Source of the DNA: Paenibacillus xylanexedens
Lineage (GTDB): Bacteria; Bacillota; Bacilli; Paenibacillales; Paenibacillaceae
Reading direction: 5' to 3'
Length of the DNA stretch: 64,000 nt
NCBI RefSeq assembly: GCF_001908275.1
Contig: NZ_CP018620.1
Coordinates: 5,828,001 to 5,892,000, forward strand
Position 1 is the first letter of the stretch, and every line of letters begins with the position of its first letter. The position numbers and the translations under genes are program-made. The notes beneath the pieces are model-generated. The model was not told the DNA's origin, did no database searches, and worked only from the letters and a program-made list of their open reading frames with translations. Below, piece after piece: positions 1-9,937 of the stretch.

Positions 1-1
1 A

Positions 2-265
2 GCCAAACTCCCGGAACGTTATCCTTGGGGAACAAGCACCTCCCCTTCTCCTCCCGAAGCAGTAACCGTTGCCTTCTGGTGTGCTTGCCATGGAGGTCAA
101 AGAGAAACAGCCGAATGCCTTCTTGACCAAGGCGCCGAACTGAACTGGATAGCCAGCTGGGATGGAATGACTCCACTGGATACAGCAAAACGTAATTTTT
201 CATCCGAACTGATCCCGTGGCTTGAAAGTCAAGGTGCCAAATCCGCTAGCGAGATTCACAGGTAG
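2..265 (+). CDS. Ankyrin-repeat protein, C-terminal part (5' end outside window)
   Basis: An open frame enters from the left edge and stops with TAG at 263-265, giving about 87 residues. The segment with ACHGGQRETAECLLDQGA followed by DGMTPLDTAKR has the spacing and consensus residues of an ankyrin repeat (G-x-TPL, LL-x-x-GA). Ankyrin repeats mediate protein-protein contacts, so the partner and role cannot be told from this fragment. It converges on the FAD oxidase gene, with a strong bidirectional terminator between them. The start codon lies outside the window. Confidence 0.7.
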   Translation, partial: AKLPERYPWGTSTSPSPPEAVTVAFWCACHGGQRETAECLLDQGAELNWIASWDGMTPLDTAKRNFSSELIPWLESQGAKSASEIHR

Positions 266-370
266 ATGAATAGCTAGCATGGAATTGCCAATCGCCAGCC
301 GCTGCGAATACAGTTATGAGGAGAATATGGTGGCCACTGGGGAAGTGTAGAAGACTCCAACAATTATACA

Positions 371-413
371 CAACGAAAAGGACATCGCCACTTGAGCGAT
401 GTCCTTTTCGTTG
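371..413. terminator. Bidirectional rho-independent terminator
   Basis: A perfect 18-bp stem (371-388 with 396-413) closes a 7-nt loop. It is bounded by A-rich and T-rich arms and sits between two converging genes, so it can end both the ankyrin transcript and the minus-strand oxidase transcript. Confidence 0.85.
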
Positions 414-423
414 TGGAGTGACC

Positions 424-1461
424 CTAGAAACGTGAGAGGCGACAAGGGTCTAATTCATTTCTTGATTTGCCATCAATAATTTCACTTGCAGCCAGATTCG
501 CAATCAGCGGCGCCAGCGTAATTGCAGAATGCATTAGCGTCAGATAAAGTCCATTCATGTGATCATGGAAGCCCACAATCGGATAACCGTCTTCAGGCAT
601 GGGTCTCCATCCAACCTTTATGCTCTCCAGTTCCAATTGATTACCGTGCTTGAGACTGCGACGCAATGTGTCGTAAGCTCGCTTACCGACCGCCTGTGGT
701 CCGTTTTCCTCCGACTCGTCGATATAATCTTCCGCAGCCAGCAGCGTATAATCTGTCAGTTGACGCGCTTCAAATTGCGCATTGGAGATTAATGTGTGTA
801 TCAGTTTATTAGCAGTTTTCATCCGAATCAGAATTGAAGGCGACGAAGTTATTGGCACGTGACAACCTAACGGGTTACAAAGTTCGGGTGTACCTGTTCC
901 TGCGGCTAATACCACAACATCCGACTCCACAAAACCCTTGGATGTATGAACACCAACCAGACGGGAACCCTCTTGCTTCAGCTGTATGACGTTGGTGTCG
1001 AACTGAATCTTTGCTCCGTACTCTTGCGCTTTGCTCAACAACAGCTCCGTTACCGCTACAGGGTCCACCGCACCTTCTTCGCTGACAAACATGGCTTCAT
1101 CCGGATATTCCTTCAGATTGGGCTCCAATGCCTCAAGCTGCTCCCGGTTTAATTTTTGAAAGTGTTGCTCCCTTAGAGGCGGAGTGTCCCAAGTTAGCGC
1201 GCCATGCCAATTAATTTTTAGTTCGGACAACTCTTGCTGAAGTGTGTGATATTCTTCCACAGCTGCATCGTACAAATGCCAGTATTCAGGAGCCACTCTA
1301 TGCGTCGTATGTATCCAGGCAAATGACTTTTCCGTGACTTCACGTGCCGCGGCTGAGTGCCGTTCAATAACAGTTACATCTTGATTTCGTTTGGCTAGAT
1401 GATAGGCCATACACGCCCCAACAATCCCTGCACCAATGATCACAATTTTTTGTTTATTCAA
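424..1461 (-). CDS. FAD-dependent oxidoreductase of the DAO (D-amino-acid/glycine oxidase) family
   Basis: The 345-aa protein begins with a Rossmann dinucleotide-binding motif (G10-x-G12-x-x-G15, followed by an acidic residue after the second strand, VIERH). Near the C-terminus it has the family feature GWRPMPEDGYPIVG, which packs against FAD. DAO-family enzymes oxidise amines or amino acids and reduce oxygen; the substrate here is unknown. The start is TTG at 1461, preceded by GGGAGAG seven bases upstream. No signal peptide is seen, so the protein should be cytosolic. It lies 24 bp downstream of the HxlR regulator on the same strand and may be co-transcribed with it, ending at the shared terminator. 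Confidence 0.85.
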   Translation of the reverse strand: MNKQKIVIIGAGIVGACMAYHLAKRNQDVTVIERHSAAAREVTEKSFAWIHTTHRVAPEYWHLYDAAVEEYHTLQQELSELKINWHGALTWDTPPLREQHFQKLNREQLEALEPNLKEYPDEAMFVSEEGAVDPVAVTELLLSKAQEYGAKIQFDTNVIQLKQEGSRLVGVHTSKGFVESDVVVLAAGTGTPELCNPLGCHVPITSSPSILIRMKTANKLIHTLISNAQFEARQLTDYTLLAAEDYIDESEENGPQAVGKRAYDTLRRSLKHGNQLELESIKVGWRPMPEDGYPIVGFHDHMNGLYLTLMHSAITLAPLIANLAASEIIDGKSRNELDPCRLSRF

Positions 1462-1485
1462 AAAAAACTCTCCCTTGTCACCCTA

Positions 1486-1869
1486 TCACCCCAAGGAATC
1501 GATTTTCCGAGGTTCGGATGGGTTTGCTCCTTTTTCGTCTTCTTCGCTGTACAGCTTCTCCATATGCTGCATATGGCCGGCTCCCCAGTCGCTCATTGTC
1601 TGGAGCACAGGTTTCATGAGCTGTCCGTACTCCGTAATCGAGTATTCGACCTTAGGCGGAATTTGGGCATATACTTCGCGATGCACAATATCGTGATACT
1701 CCAGTTCTTTTAACTGCTGGGTCAGCATTTTTTTTGAAATATCCGGAATGGCTTTTTGTAATTCGCTGAACCGCATTGTACCGTTGCTCAGCAGTCGTAG
1801 AAGAATCAAAGATTTCCATTTACCCGTGAGGATATCCAAGGCCGTTCCGAATTTGCAATATACCGTCAT
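1486..1869 (-). CDS. HxlR-family winged-helix transcriptional regulator
   Basis: The 127-aa protein matches the HxlR domain over almost its full length: ALDILTGKWKSLILLRLL at the start, the recognition region MRFSELQKAIPDISKKMLTQQLKEL, and the wing PPKVEYSITEYG. A Cys just before the domain (YCKFG) sits where thiol- or quinone-sensing members of this family (YodB, HypR types) have their redox Cys. That suggests, but does not prove, electrophile or redox sensing. The gene is divergent from a DoxX gene, the usual arrangement for an HxlR regulator and its target. The start ATG has GAGGAA upstream. Confidence 0.88.
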   Translation of the reverse strand: MTVYCKFGTALDILTGKWKSLILLRLLSNGTMRFSELQKAIPDISKKMLTQQLKELEYHDIVHREVYAQIPPKVEYSITEYGQLMKPVLQTMSDWGAGHMQHMEKLYSEEDEKGANPSEPRKIDSLG

Positions 1870-1891
1870 TCTTATTCCTCACTTTCTGATC

Positions 1892-1903
1892 ATACCCGGG
1901 TAT
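1892..1903. promoter_or_regulatory. Candidate operator palindrome in the HxlR/DoxX divergent region
   Basis: A perfect 12-bp palindrome (ATACCCGGGTAT) lies 22 bp upstream of the hxlR-like start, in the 140-bp divergent region. HxlR dimers bind short palindromes in such places. The assignment rests on position and symmetry only. Confidence 0.35.
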
Positions 1904-2009
1904 ACTTTTGGTTACCTTGTTAGGTTTAAGTGCCTACTTCCAGATTGGGCCTTCTCACTTTAGTATAGAGGCAGATATTAAAATCGAGCAAGTGAGGGGA
2001 TAAGAAAAG

Positions 2010-2363
2010 ATGAATGTAACGTTATGGATCGTGCAAATCATATTGGCCCTAGGTTTCATATATTCAGGATGGATGAAAACCATTCGTATCGAGTCGTCAA
2101 AAAAGACCTGGGCCTGGGTCAATGATGTGCCAAAAAGTCTAGTTATTTTGATCGGAATCGCGGAGCTACTCGGAGCGCTGGGCCTTGTTTTGCCTTGGGC
2201 GCTGAACATCACTCCGGTGCTTACACCTATCGCCGCAATCGCTTTGGCTGTTGTCACCCTGTTCGGGATGCTGTTTCATGTTTGGCGTAAAGAGTACCGG
2301 GAGCTCGGCGTAAATATCTTTTTTATAGTTCTGGCATTGATCGTAGCCTTTGGAAGACTGTAA
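2010..2363 (+). CDS. DoxX-family integral membrane protein
   Basis: The 117-aa protein has four hydrophobic segments: about residues 1-20, 48-66, 70-90 and 96-114. It carries the DoxX-like pattern of an N-terminal helix followed by a short hydrophilic stretch (YSGWMKTIR) and GIAELLGALGLVLP. DoxX proteins are small membrane proteins often linked to redox or thiol stress; the biochemical role is not settled. A GAGGGG ribosome site precedes the ATG. It is divergent from the HxlR regulator, which probably controls it. Confidence 0.85.
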   Translation: MNVTLWIVQIILALGFIYSGWMKTIRIESSKKTWAWVNDVPKSLVILIGIAELLGALGLVLPWALNITPVLTPIAAIALAVVTLFGMLFHVWRKEYRELGVNIFFIVLALIVAFGRL

Positions 2364-2371
2364 AGGAAACG

Positions 2372-2582
2372 GTGAAGTACAAATCCAAAAAAAACTCAAA
2401 AGTGGATGGACAGGTGATGAGAGTGGGGATTCTGTTTTTGAAGGTCCTATCTGGGATAACCCCCTGCTGTCCAGAACAATCACGTTTATCGTGAGGAAAG
2501 CCGTGGCTTCGTGTTTAGTGACCCAATTTCGTTGGAAGCCCAACTTAAATTTGTCGTAGACAGCCTAACCAAAACAGAGTGA
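2372..2582 (+). pseudogene. Probable gene remnant (frameshifted), unknown family
   Basis: No single frame is open, but two segments read like one protein after a frame change near 2460. The first contains SVFEGPIWDNPLL. The second runs NHVYREESRGFVFSDPISLE and on to a TGA at 2580-2582. A rho-independent terminator follows 23 bp later, as expected behind a real plus-strand gene. An alternative is chance coding-like sequence in a 400-bp spacer. The family was not recognised. Confidence 0.3.
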
Positions 2583-2604
2583 AGTTTAGTAGATCACGGT
2601 AGGT

Positions 2605-2637
2605 ACGAGGCGGGGAGCAATCCTCGTCTTTTTATGT
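2605..2637 (+). terminator. Rho-independent terminator (plus strand)
   Basis: A short stem ACGAGG/CCTCGT (2605-2610 with 2622-2627) is followed by CTTTTTATGTTTTT. It would end transcription coming from the DoxX gene or the remnant downstream of it. Confidence 0.6.
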
Positions 2638-2696
2638 TTTTGTATAGTCCTTATCTTTCATTTGAAGAGAGTTTGAAAACAAAAGCACACACATAA

Positions 2697-2732
2697 ACAG
2701 GGACCTCTCACCATGTTGGCGAGGGTCCCTGT
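2697..2732 (-). terminator. Terminator-like hairpin behind the collagen-like gene
   Basis: An inverted repeat (ACAGGGACC at 2697-2705 with GGTCCCTGT at 2724-2732) lies 30 bp past the stop codon of the minus-strand collagen-like gene. The T-run on the minus strand is only moderate. Confidence 0.55.
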
Positions 2733-2762
2733 CTTTAAACTTGTTATATAGCCCAGTTTCCG

Positions 2763-4376
<1,614 letters not shown>

Positions 4377-4410
4377 CGCTACATCTCCTCTTTTGGGGAT
4401 TTTTGATCTC

Positions 4411-4770
4411 CTAGATGTCATTAACTGTTTTTTCGTGCTCCACCACCCGGTGTGCATCTACCAATTGCCCAGAGGCTTGTTTGCCCCACACTGAAATCCC
4501 TACTTCCTCCACACCTTCCACGTCTGTTCCAAAAACAAACTCAAAAGCATCTAAATCTGCAAAATAAGTTTTGGTCACTGCTTCATTAGGAGCAATACTG
4601 ATCACTTCACTCACATACAGCGTTCTTGTTGTGCTTAGCACATAACCCTGAATGGACACTGTTACAGAATCCACCTCAGCCCGACTTGCCAATCTAATCG
4701 TTACCTGTTGGGTCGGTCTAACCCCGGAAACCGGATTGTTTTCAATCGGTCCAGTTGACAAAACAGCCAT
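4411..4770 (-). CDS. Stand-alone head-domain paralogue of the collagen-like protein
   Basis: The 119-aa protein opens with a segment ([17 protein letters not shown]) nearly identical to the head of the downstream collagen-like protein. Similarity continues through the order-conserved features LYVSE, APN, YFA-LDAFEF and SVWGK. It ends where the stalk would begin. It therefore looks like a tandem duplicate without stalk or BclB domain, possibly an assembly or anchoring partner on the spore surface. It lies 34 bp upstream of the long gene, probably in one transcript. GGTGGGATGG precedes the ATG. Confidence 0.8.
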   Translation of the reverse strand: MAVLSTGPIENNPVSGVRPTQQVTIRLASRAEVDSVTVSIQGYVLSTTRTLYVSEVISIAPNEAVTKTYFADLDAFEFVFGTDVEGVEEVGISVWGKQASGQLVDAHRVVEHEKTVNDI

Positions 4771-5040
4771 TTTCCCATCCCACCTTTATGAACCTCTGAC
4801 TCTAGCAGTATTTGGCATAAGCTCACTCGATAGTAATATTCAAACACTCAACCAACGGTGTGGACAAAACACAGGGGGCACCCCACCATTATCAATACAC
4901 AACAACCTTCTGCGCTCTTTAGCTACACAAAAACAGGGATATGTACAGCAAAGAGAAGAAACTTGCAAAGCCAAAGTTGGTCAGCAAGTAATCGAGTATT
5001 TTGTTATATAACCCGGATCGATTCCAGAAAAAAAACGAAA

Positions 5041-5076
5041 TGACCATTCCCCCGGTAGATTCCAGGGAAACGGTCA
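5041..5076 (-). terminator. Terminator-like hairpin in the 4771-5578 spacer
   Basis: The imperfect stem TGACCATTCCC/GGGAAACGGTCA is followed on the minus strand by a run of eight Ts (A-run at 5030-5037). No convincing minus-strand gene lies in front of it: a 62-codon frame at 5099-5287 has no ribosome site. Apart from this hairpin and the promoter and cre features near 5236-5386, nothing else is seen in this 800-bp spacer. Confidence 0.4.
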
Positions 5077-5235
5077 CAGCTTAAGACTTCTCTATTTGCT
5101 ATCTATTTGATGGGGCGGATAAAGCTGTGCTTGAAAATGTAGTCTTATAGAATACGAGATCGTATTTTACCATCAAGCCCAATGTTAAACACATAGAATA
5201 ATGATCTTCTTCATCCTCTACTAAAAAAATAGAAA

Positions 5236-5266
5236 AAGATTGTATTATCTTAAAATTGTGATATGA
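5236..5266 (+). promoter_or_regulatory. Possible sigma-A promoter far upstream of the GH43 genes
   Basis: TTGTAT and TATGAT are separated by 16 bp. If used, the transcript would have a leader of about 400 nt before the GH43 start, with the cre site inside it, a roadblock position for CcpA. This is inferred from sequence match only. Confidence 0.3.
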
Positions 5267-5372
5267 TATCGTCAAGTTAATAAACATTTAAATGAAAATA
5301 TGAAAAATAATTACATTTAAATGAGACTAAACCTCTTTCTTCGCCAAATTTCAGTGTTCTAACCCATTTTAT

Positions 5373-5386
5373 TGAAAGCGATTACA
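5373..5386 (+). promoter_or_regulatory. CcpA-binding cre site upstream of the GH43 operon
   Basis: TGAAAGCGATTACA fits the cre consensus TGWAANCGNTNWCA at every fixed position. It lies about 290 bp before the first hemicellulase gene, so the operon should be repressed when preferred sugars are present. Confidence 0.75.
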
Positions 5387-5578
5387 AAAAGAAACCTGAC
5401 AGATTATAGCTTTTCTAATCGTACACACAGATGCAGTCTTACTTCGGGTTATAGCCACTCCCTTGTCGCCGTGACCAGTTACACGGTGCACAGGTGGCCG
5501 TCTGGCTTAAACCATATATAACAACATGAAGATTTAACCTAACAGCCAACCTAACCATTATTTCAAAAAGGGGGTGAC

Positions 5579-5683
5579 ATGAGGGACAACTCTTCATTTT
5601 TTCGGCATTTCTTCATCTCAGCTATTCTGACTTTCGGTTCACCACTAATCCAATTTCATGGAGGCGAAACGTATGATCCGTAA
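5579..5683 (+). CDS. Possible 34-codon leader peptide overlapping the GH43 start
   Basis: An ATG at 5579, with AAGGGGG five bases upstream, opens a 34-codon frame rich in Phe and hydrophobic residues. It stops at 5681-5683, just past the start codon of the xylanolytic gene (5673). The overlap would allow translational coupling, because a ribosome finishing the leader sits on the ribosome site of the next gene. It could instead be a chance frame. No homologue is recognised. Confidence 0.3.
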   Translation: MRDNSSFFRHFFISAILTFGSPLIQFHGGETYDP

Positions 5684-7595
5684 ACCGCTAGTTTTGTTGT
5701 TGTCGTGTCTGCTAATCTTTGTCACCCTGCCCGTTGAATCGAGCCATGCAGCCAATGCAGCCGTTGCCAAACTTCCTGGAAACTCTAATCCCCTCATCGA
5801 TCATAAACTGGGAGCCGATCCTTATGTGCTCGTCCATAACAATCGGGTCTATGTCTACATGACAGGTGATGCATATCTGTACAACAGTGACGGCTCTGTC
5901 CGAGAGAACCAGTACAGCACGATCGGGAAAATTAACGTCATCTCTTCAGCTGACATGGTGAACTGGACAGACCATGGTTCCATCCCGGTAGCGGGTGCGA
6001 ATAATGCCAATAATGGACAAGGAATTGCCAAATGGGCTACCCAGTCCTGGGCTCCTGCCATGGCGAAGAAAACCATTGCTGGCAAAGAAAAATTTTTCCT
6101 CTATTTTGCCAACTCAGGCGGAGGTATTGGGGTACTCACAGCAGATTCTCCCATCGGTCCTTGGTCCGACCCAATCGGACGTGCCCTCCTGACACACGGA
6201 ACACCAGGTATGTCCGGTGTAACCTGGCTCTTTGATCCGGCTGTACTTGTCGATGATGATGGCTCTGCCTATTTGTATGCTGGCGGCGGCATTCCGAACG
6301 ATACCAACGCTGCTTCCATTGCCAATCCCAAAACAGCTCGGGTCATTCGTCTCGGTGCCGACATGACCAGTGTGGTGGGCAGTGCTGTGACTATTGATTC
6401 TCCTTATATGTTCGAAGATTCTGGCATCCACAAGTATAACGGCAAATATTATTACTCCTACTGCATCAACTTCGCGGGAACACACCCCACTGCATATCCG
6501 AAAGGTGAGATCGGATACATGGTCAGCGACAGCCCGATGGGGCCTTTCACGTATAAAGGACACTTTCTGAAAAATCCTGGTACGTTCTTCGGTGTAGGCG
6601 GCAATAACCACCATGCCGTGTTCCAGTTCAACAACGCATGGTATGTGGCGTACCATGCACAAACGGTGAGTAAGGCATTCCTCGGTGATGGTAAAGGGTA
6701 CCGTTCCACACATATCAACAAGCTGACACATAATGCGGATGGAACAATCCAGGAAGTTCAGGGGAATATGACAGGTGTACCTCAGACCACTAACCTCAAC
6801 CCGTATGTCCGCGTGGAAGCCGAAACCATTGGCTGGCAAGCAGGAATTAACACTGAACCGAGTCAAGCGAGCGGTGGACCTGTAGCCAATCAGAATGTCA
6901 CTAATATTCATAACGGGGATTGGATCGCGGTCGGCAATGTTGATTTTGGCTCAGCTGGAGCCTCCAAATTCAAGGCTAATGTCGCTTCTACCGGAAATGG
7001 CAACATCGAGGTTCGACTGGACAGTCCGACAGGCCCACTAGTTGGAACACTTAACGTAAGTTCAACTGGCGGTTCGCAAACTTGGCGCGAGATGGAGACC
7101 AATGTAACCAACGCTACAGGGGTACATCGTTTGTATCTGGTGTTTACAGGCTCGGGCAATGGAAATCTGTTCAAACTGGACTACTGGCAGTTCACATCCG
7201 GTTCGGGCGGTAACCCCAATCCTAACCCGTCCGTTACTCGAATCGAAACGGAAAACATGACGCTTGGCGGTCAATACGCTGGCGTAGTCAGTTCCCCTTT
7301 TAATGGAGTCGCTCTTTACGGGAACAATGATTATGCAGCCTACAATCAATATTATGCTTTCCCGACCCATAATTTTTCTGTCCGCGGTGCTTCCAACAAC
7401 AATAATACTGCACGTGTCGATCTTGTCATCGGGGGTGTAACTGCAGGTTCATTCTACTTTACCGGAACACAACCGACCGTACAGACCCTCTCGAACATTA
7501 CACATGCTACAGGCGATCAGGAAGTTAAACTAGTCGTAACAACGGATAATGGCACATGGGATGCCTATATTGATTACCTTGAACATTCGCAATAA
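5673..7595 (+). CDS. xynD: Secreted GH43 arabinoxylan hydrolase with CBM6 and CBM36 (XynD-like)
   Basis: The 640-aa protein starts with a signal peptide cut near SSHAA. It has a five-bladed GH43 domain (~40-370) with the usual acidic residues visible: D49 in GADPY, D188 in LFDPAVL and E248 in MFEDSGIH. A CBM6-like module follows (~380-510, VEAETI to LDYWQF), then a Pro/Asn linker and a C-terminal CBM36 (~525-640, RIETENM to TWDAYIDYLE). The sequence closely follows B. subtilis XynD (arabinoxylan arabinofuranohydrolase), and the CBM36 follows P. polymyxa Xyn43A, where it binds xylan with calcium. The start at 5673 is chosen because GGAGG lies eight bases upstream; the ATG at 5658 belongs to that ribosome-site region. 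It is the first gene of a two-gene operon. Confidence 0.9.
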   Translation: MIRKPLVLLLSCLLIFVTLPVESSHAANAAVAKLPGNSNPLIDHKLGADPYVLVHNNRVYVYMTGDAYLYNSDGSVRENQYSTIGKINVISSADMVNWTDHGSIPVAGANNANNGQGIAKWATQSWAPAMAKKTIAGKEKFFLYFANSGGGIGVLTADSPIGPWSDPIGRALLTHGTPGMSGVTWLFDPAVLVDDDGSAYLYAGGGIPNDTNAASIANPKTARVIRLGADMTSVVGSAVTIDSPYMFEDSGIHKYNGKYYYSYCINFAGTHPTAYPKGEIGYMVSDSPMGPFTYKGHFLKNPGTFFGVGGNNHHAVFQFNNAWYVAYHAQTVSKAFLGDGKGYRSTHINKLTHNADGTIQEVQGNMTGVPQTTNLNPYVRVEAETIGWQAGINTEPSQASGGPVANQNVTNIHNGDWIAVGNVDFGSAGASKFKANVASTGNGNIEVRLDSPTGPLVGTLNVSSTGGSQTWREMETNVTNATGVHRLYLVFTGSGNGNLFKLDYWQFTSGSGGNPNPNPSVTRIETENMTLGGQYAGVVSSPFNGVALYGNNDYAAYNQYYAFPTHNFSVRGASNNNNTARVDLVIGGVTAGSFYFTGTQPTVQTLSNITHATGDQEVKLVVTTDNGTWDAYIDYLEHSQ

Positions 7596-7628
7596 TTCTA
7601 GAGACATGATCGTTCGGGAGGATAGAAT

Positions 7629-9692
7629 ATGTGGAAAAAAATGAGTACTCTTCTGCTCGCTCTTCCTTTGCTTATAGCATCACTCCCTCTGACAAGTCCA
7701 TCTGCTTCCGCAGCAACGTTCAGCAATCCGGTAATTTACGCGGATGTTCCTGACAGTGATGTCATTCGGGTGGGCAATGCATTTTATATGACAAGCACAA
7801 CGATGCATATGAATCCGGGAGTACCCGTCATGAAGTCTTATGATCTGGTCAACTGGAGCATCGTAAACTATGTATACGATACGCTTGGAAACGGGGATAT
7901 ACAGAATCTGAACAATGGACAAAACGAGTATGGGCGTGGTTCCTGGGCGAGCAGCTTGCGGTACAACAACGGTATATATTATGTGGCCTTTGGCTCGCTT
8001 TCTACGGGCAAGACGTATATTTACCAAACCAGCAATATTGAAACAGGGCCATGGACACCTTACACATTGAATAGTTATTACCATGACCCCTCCCTTTTGT
8101 TTGACGGGAATCGAACCTTTCTTGTTCATGGCAGTGATAACATCAGTATTGTTGAGCTAACACCTGATGCCAAGTCCGTCAAGTCTGGCGGTCTCAATCA
8201 GGTCCTGATTCCAAACGCAAGCAGTGTTGCCGGCTCCAACATGATTGTAAAGGCAGAAGGAGCACACATTCAGAAGATCAATGGTATGTACTATGTATTC
8301 CTGATTGCCTGGCCTTCGGGTGATGGTCGCATTCAGCTTGCCTATCGTGCAAACACATTGACAGGTCCATACACAGGTAAAGTTGTACTCAGAGACTCGG
8401 GAATCGCCCAAGGAGGCATCGTGGATACCGCATCCGGCGCTTGGTACGGCTTGCTGTTTCGTGATAGCGGGGCCATTGGACGCATCCCCTATCTCGTTCC
8501 TGTGACGTGGTCGGATAACTGGCCTGTGTTTGGGGTGAACGGCAAGGTTCCCCTTAACATGAATATGCCTGTTGAAGGTCAGCCTGCTGCCAAAATCTAC
8601 GGGTCTGATGAGTTCAACGCAACCACATCAGGCACACCCTCAGTAACGCAACTGTTAGTGAACGGCGGCTTTGAGGAAAGTAACATTCAGCCGTGGACCA
8701 GCAACAATACGGCAACCATCAACTTAACGAATGCCGAAGCGTTCAGCGGTACAAAAAGCCTGCTCGTCAGCGGCAGACAGCAGACAGCAGGCGGAGCCAA
8801 ACAGATGGTTACAGGCAAGCTGGTACCGGGAGGAACATACTCTTTTACGGCAAAGATCAAATACACTACTGGTCCTGCAACCAAATCGTTCAATCTTAGC
8901 ATCCAGAACGGTGCAAGTTATACCGGAATTACCATTATGGGCAGTGCGACGTTAACCCGCGGACAGTGGGGTACCATTCAAGGTACGTATACCGTTCCGT
9001 CGAATGCAGACCTGTCCCAAAGCTTTATTTTTGTGGAAACACCGTATAACTCGAATCCGGACCCGACCAATGATTTGATGGCGTTTTATGTGGATGACGT
9101 CTCCCTGACGAGCAATTCATCTTCCGGTACATCCAGTCTCGCTACTTTCTGGCAGTGGAATCATAACCCTGATGCTGCCAACTGGTCCCTGCTCCAGCGG
9201 CCCGGTTTCATGCGGTTAACCGCAGGCAAAATCAGCAAAAACCTGTTAGAAGCCCGCAACACGCTGACACAACGAACCTTTGGTCCAAAAAGCACAGGGA
9301 TGACCGCTTTGGATACAGCCGGCATGAAGGATGGTGATTATGCTGGACTCGCGGCTTTTCAGGCCAAATATGGTTTTGTCGGCGTTAAAATGACAGGCAG
9401 CAACAAATCCATTATTATGACTAATGCCAGTTCCGGCACCATGACCGAAGTAGCAACTGTGCCATTAAACCAGAACAGAATCTATCTCCGCGTCATCTGT
9501 GATTTTACGAACCAGACCGACAAAGCCTACTTTGCTTATAGCCTGAATGGCAGCAACTGGACAACCATTGGCAATACACTTCAAATGTCTTACACCCTGC
9601 CACACTTTATGGGATACCGGTTTGCACTATTCAATTATGCAACGAAGTCTACCGGAGGATATGCAGATTTCGATTATTTCCGCGTAGAATAA
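7629..9692 (+). CDS. Secreted GH43 beta-xylosidase/arabinosidase-like enzyme with an inserted CBM4_9 module
   Basis: The 687-aa protein has a signal peptide (cut near ASAA) and a GH43 propeller (~30-325). The likely catalytic residues are D42 (PDSDVIRVG), D153 (YYHDPSLL) and E210 (KAEGAHI). The C-terminal beta-sandwich typical of this group begins with YGSDEFN (~329), is interrupted by a CBM4_9-type domain (~343-495, LLVNGGFEE to FYVDDVSL), and resumes at FWQWNHNPD (~505). Substrate is inferred as xylo- or arabino-oligosaccharides. GGGAGG precedes the ATG, and the 33-bp gap to xynD indicates one operon. Being secreted, it should act with XynD outside the cell. Confidence 0.85.
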   Translation: MWKKMSTLLLALPLLIASLPLTSPSASAATFSNPVIYADVPDSDVIRVGNAFYMTSTTMHMNPGVPVMKSYDLVNWSIVNYVYDTLGNGDIQNLNNGQNEYGRGSWASSLRYNNGIYYVAFGSLSTGKTYIYQTSNIETGPWTPYTLNSYYHDPSLLFDGNRTFLVHGSDNISIVELTPDAKSVKSGGLNQVLIPNASSVAGSNMIVKAEGAHIQKINGMYYVFLIAWPSGDGRIQLAYRANTLTGPYTGKVVLRDSGIAQGGIVDTASGAWYGLLFRDSGAIGRIPYLVPVTWSDNWPVFGVNGKVPLNMNMPVEGQPAAKIYGSDEFNATTSGTPSVTQLLVNGGFEESNIQPWTSNNTATINLTNAEAFSGTKSLLVSGRQQTAGGAKQMVTGKLVPGGTYSFTAKIKYTTGPATKSFNLSIQNGASYTGITIMGSATLTRGQWGTIQGTYTVPSNADLSQSFIFVETPYNSNPDPTNDLMAFYVDDVSLTSNSSSGTSSLATFWQWNHNPDAANWSLLQRPGFMRLTAGKISKNLLEARNTLTQRTFGPKSTGMTALDTAGMKDGDYAGLAAFQAKYGFVGVKMTGSNKSIIMTNASSGTMTEVATVPLNQNRIYLRVICDFTNQTDKAYFAYSLNGSNWTTIGNTLQMSYTLPHFMGYRFALFNYATKSTGGYADFDYFRVE

Positions 9693-9734
9693 ATGTAGTT
9701 TTATTCGGTTATTAATTTTTCACTTATTGATCAG

Positions 9735-9771
9735 GACCTGGACTTCACCATGTGTGGAGCCAGGTCTTTTT
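9735..9771 (+). terminator. Terminator of the GH43 operon
   Basis: GACCTGG (9735-9741) pairs with CCAGGTC (9760-9766) and is followed by five Ts. It lies 42 bp after the stop codon. Confidence 0.75.
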
Positions 9772-9937
9772 CAGTACATTTTTTATGAAGAGAGTCACCT
9801 TTTATCCTCAAAAATCCCGAATCTTGATAAGGATGAAGCATACCTCATGTAAACTTCATGTTCCATATATCACCTCTATAGTAAGATATAGATTAATGTA
9901 AATATTATTAATTTCTAATCGATAAGGAGGGCTTTAT

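Noticed and set aside
5099-5287. A 62-codon minus-strand frame ending 23 bp before a terminator-like hairpin
   Set aside because: No ribosome site, low-complexity hydrophobic composition and no family; the hairpin alone is not enough support.
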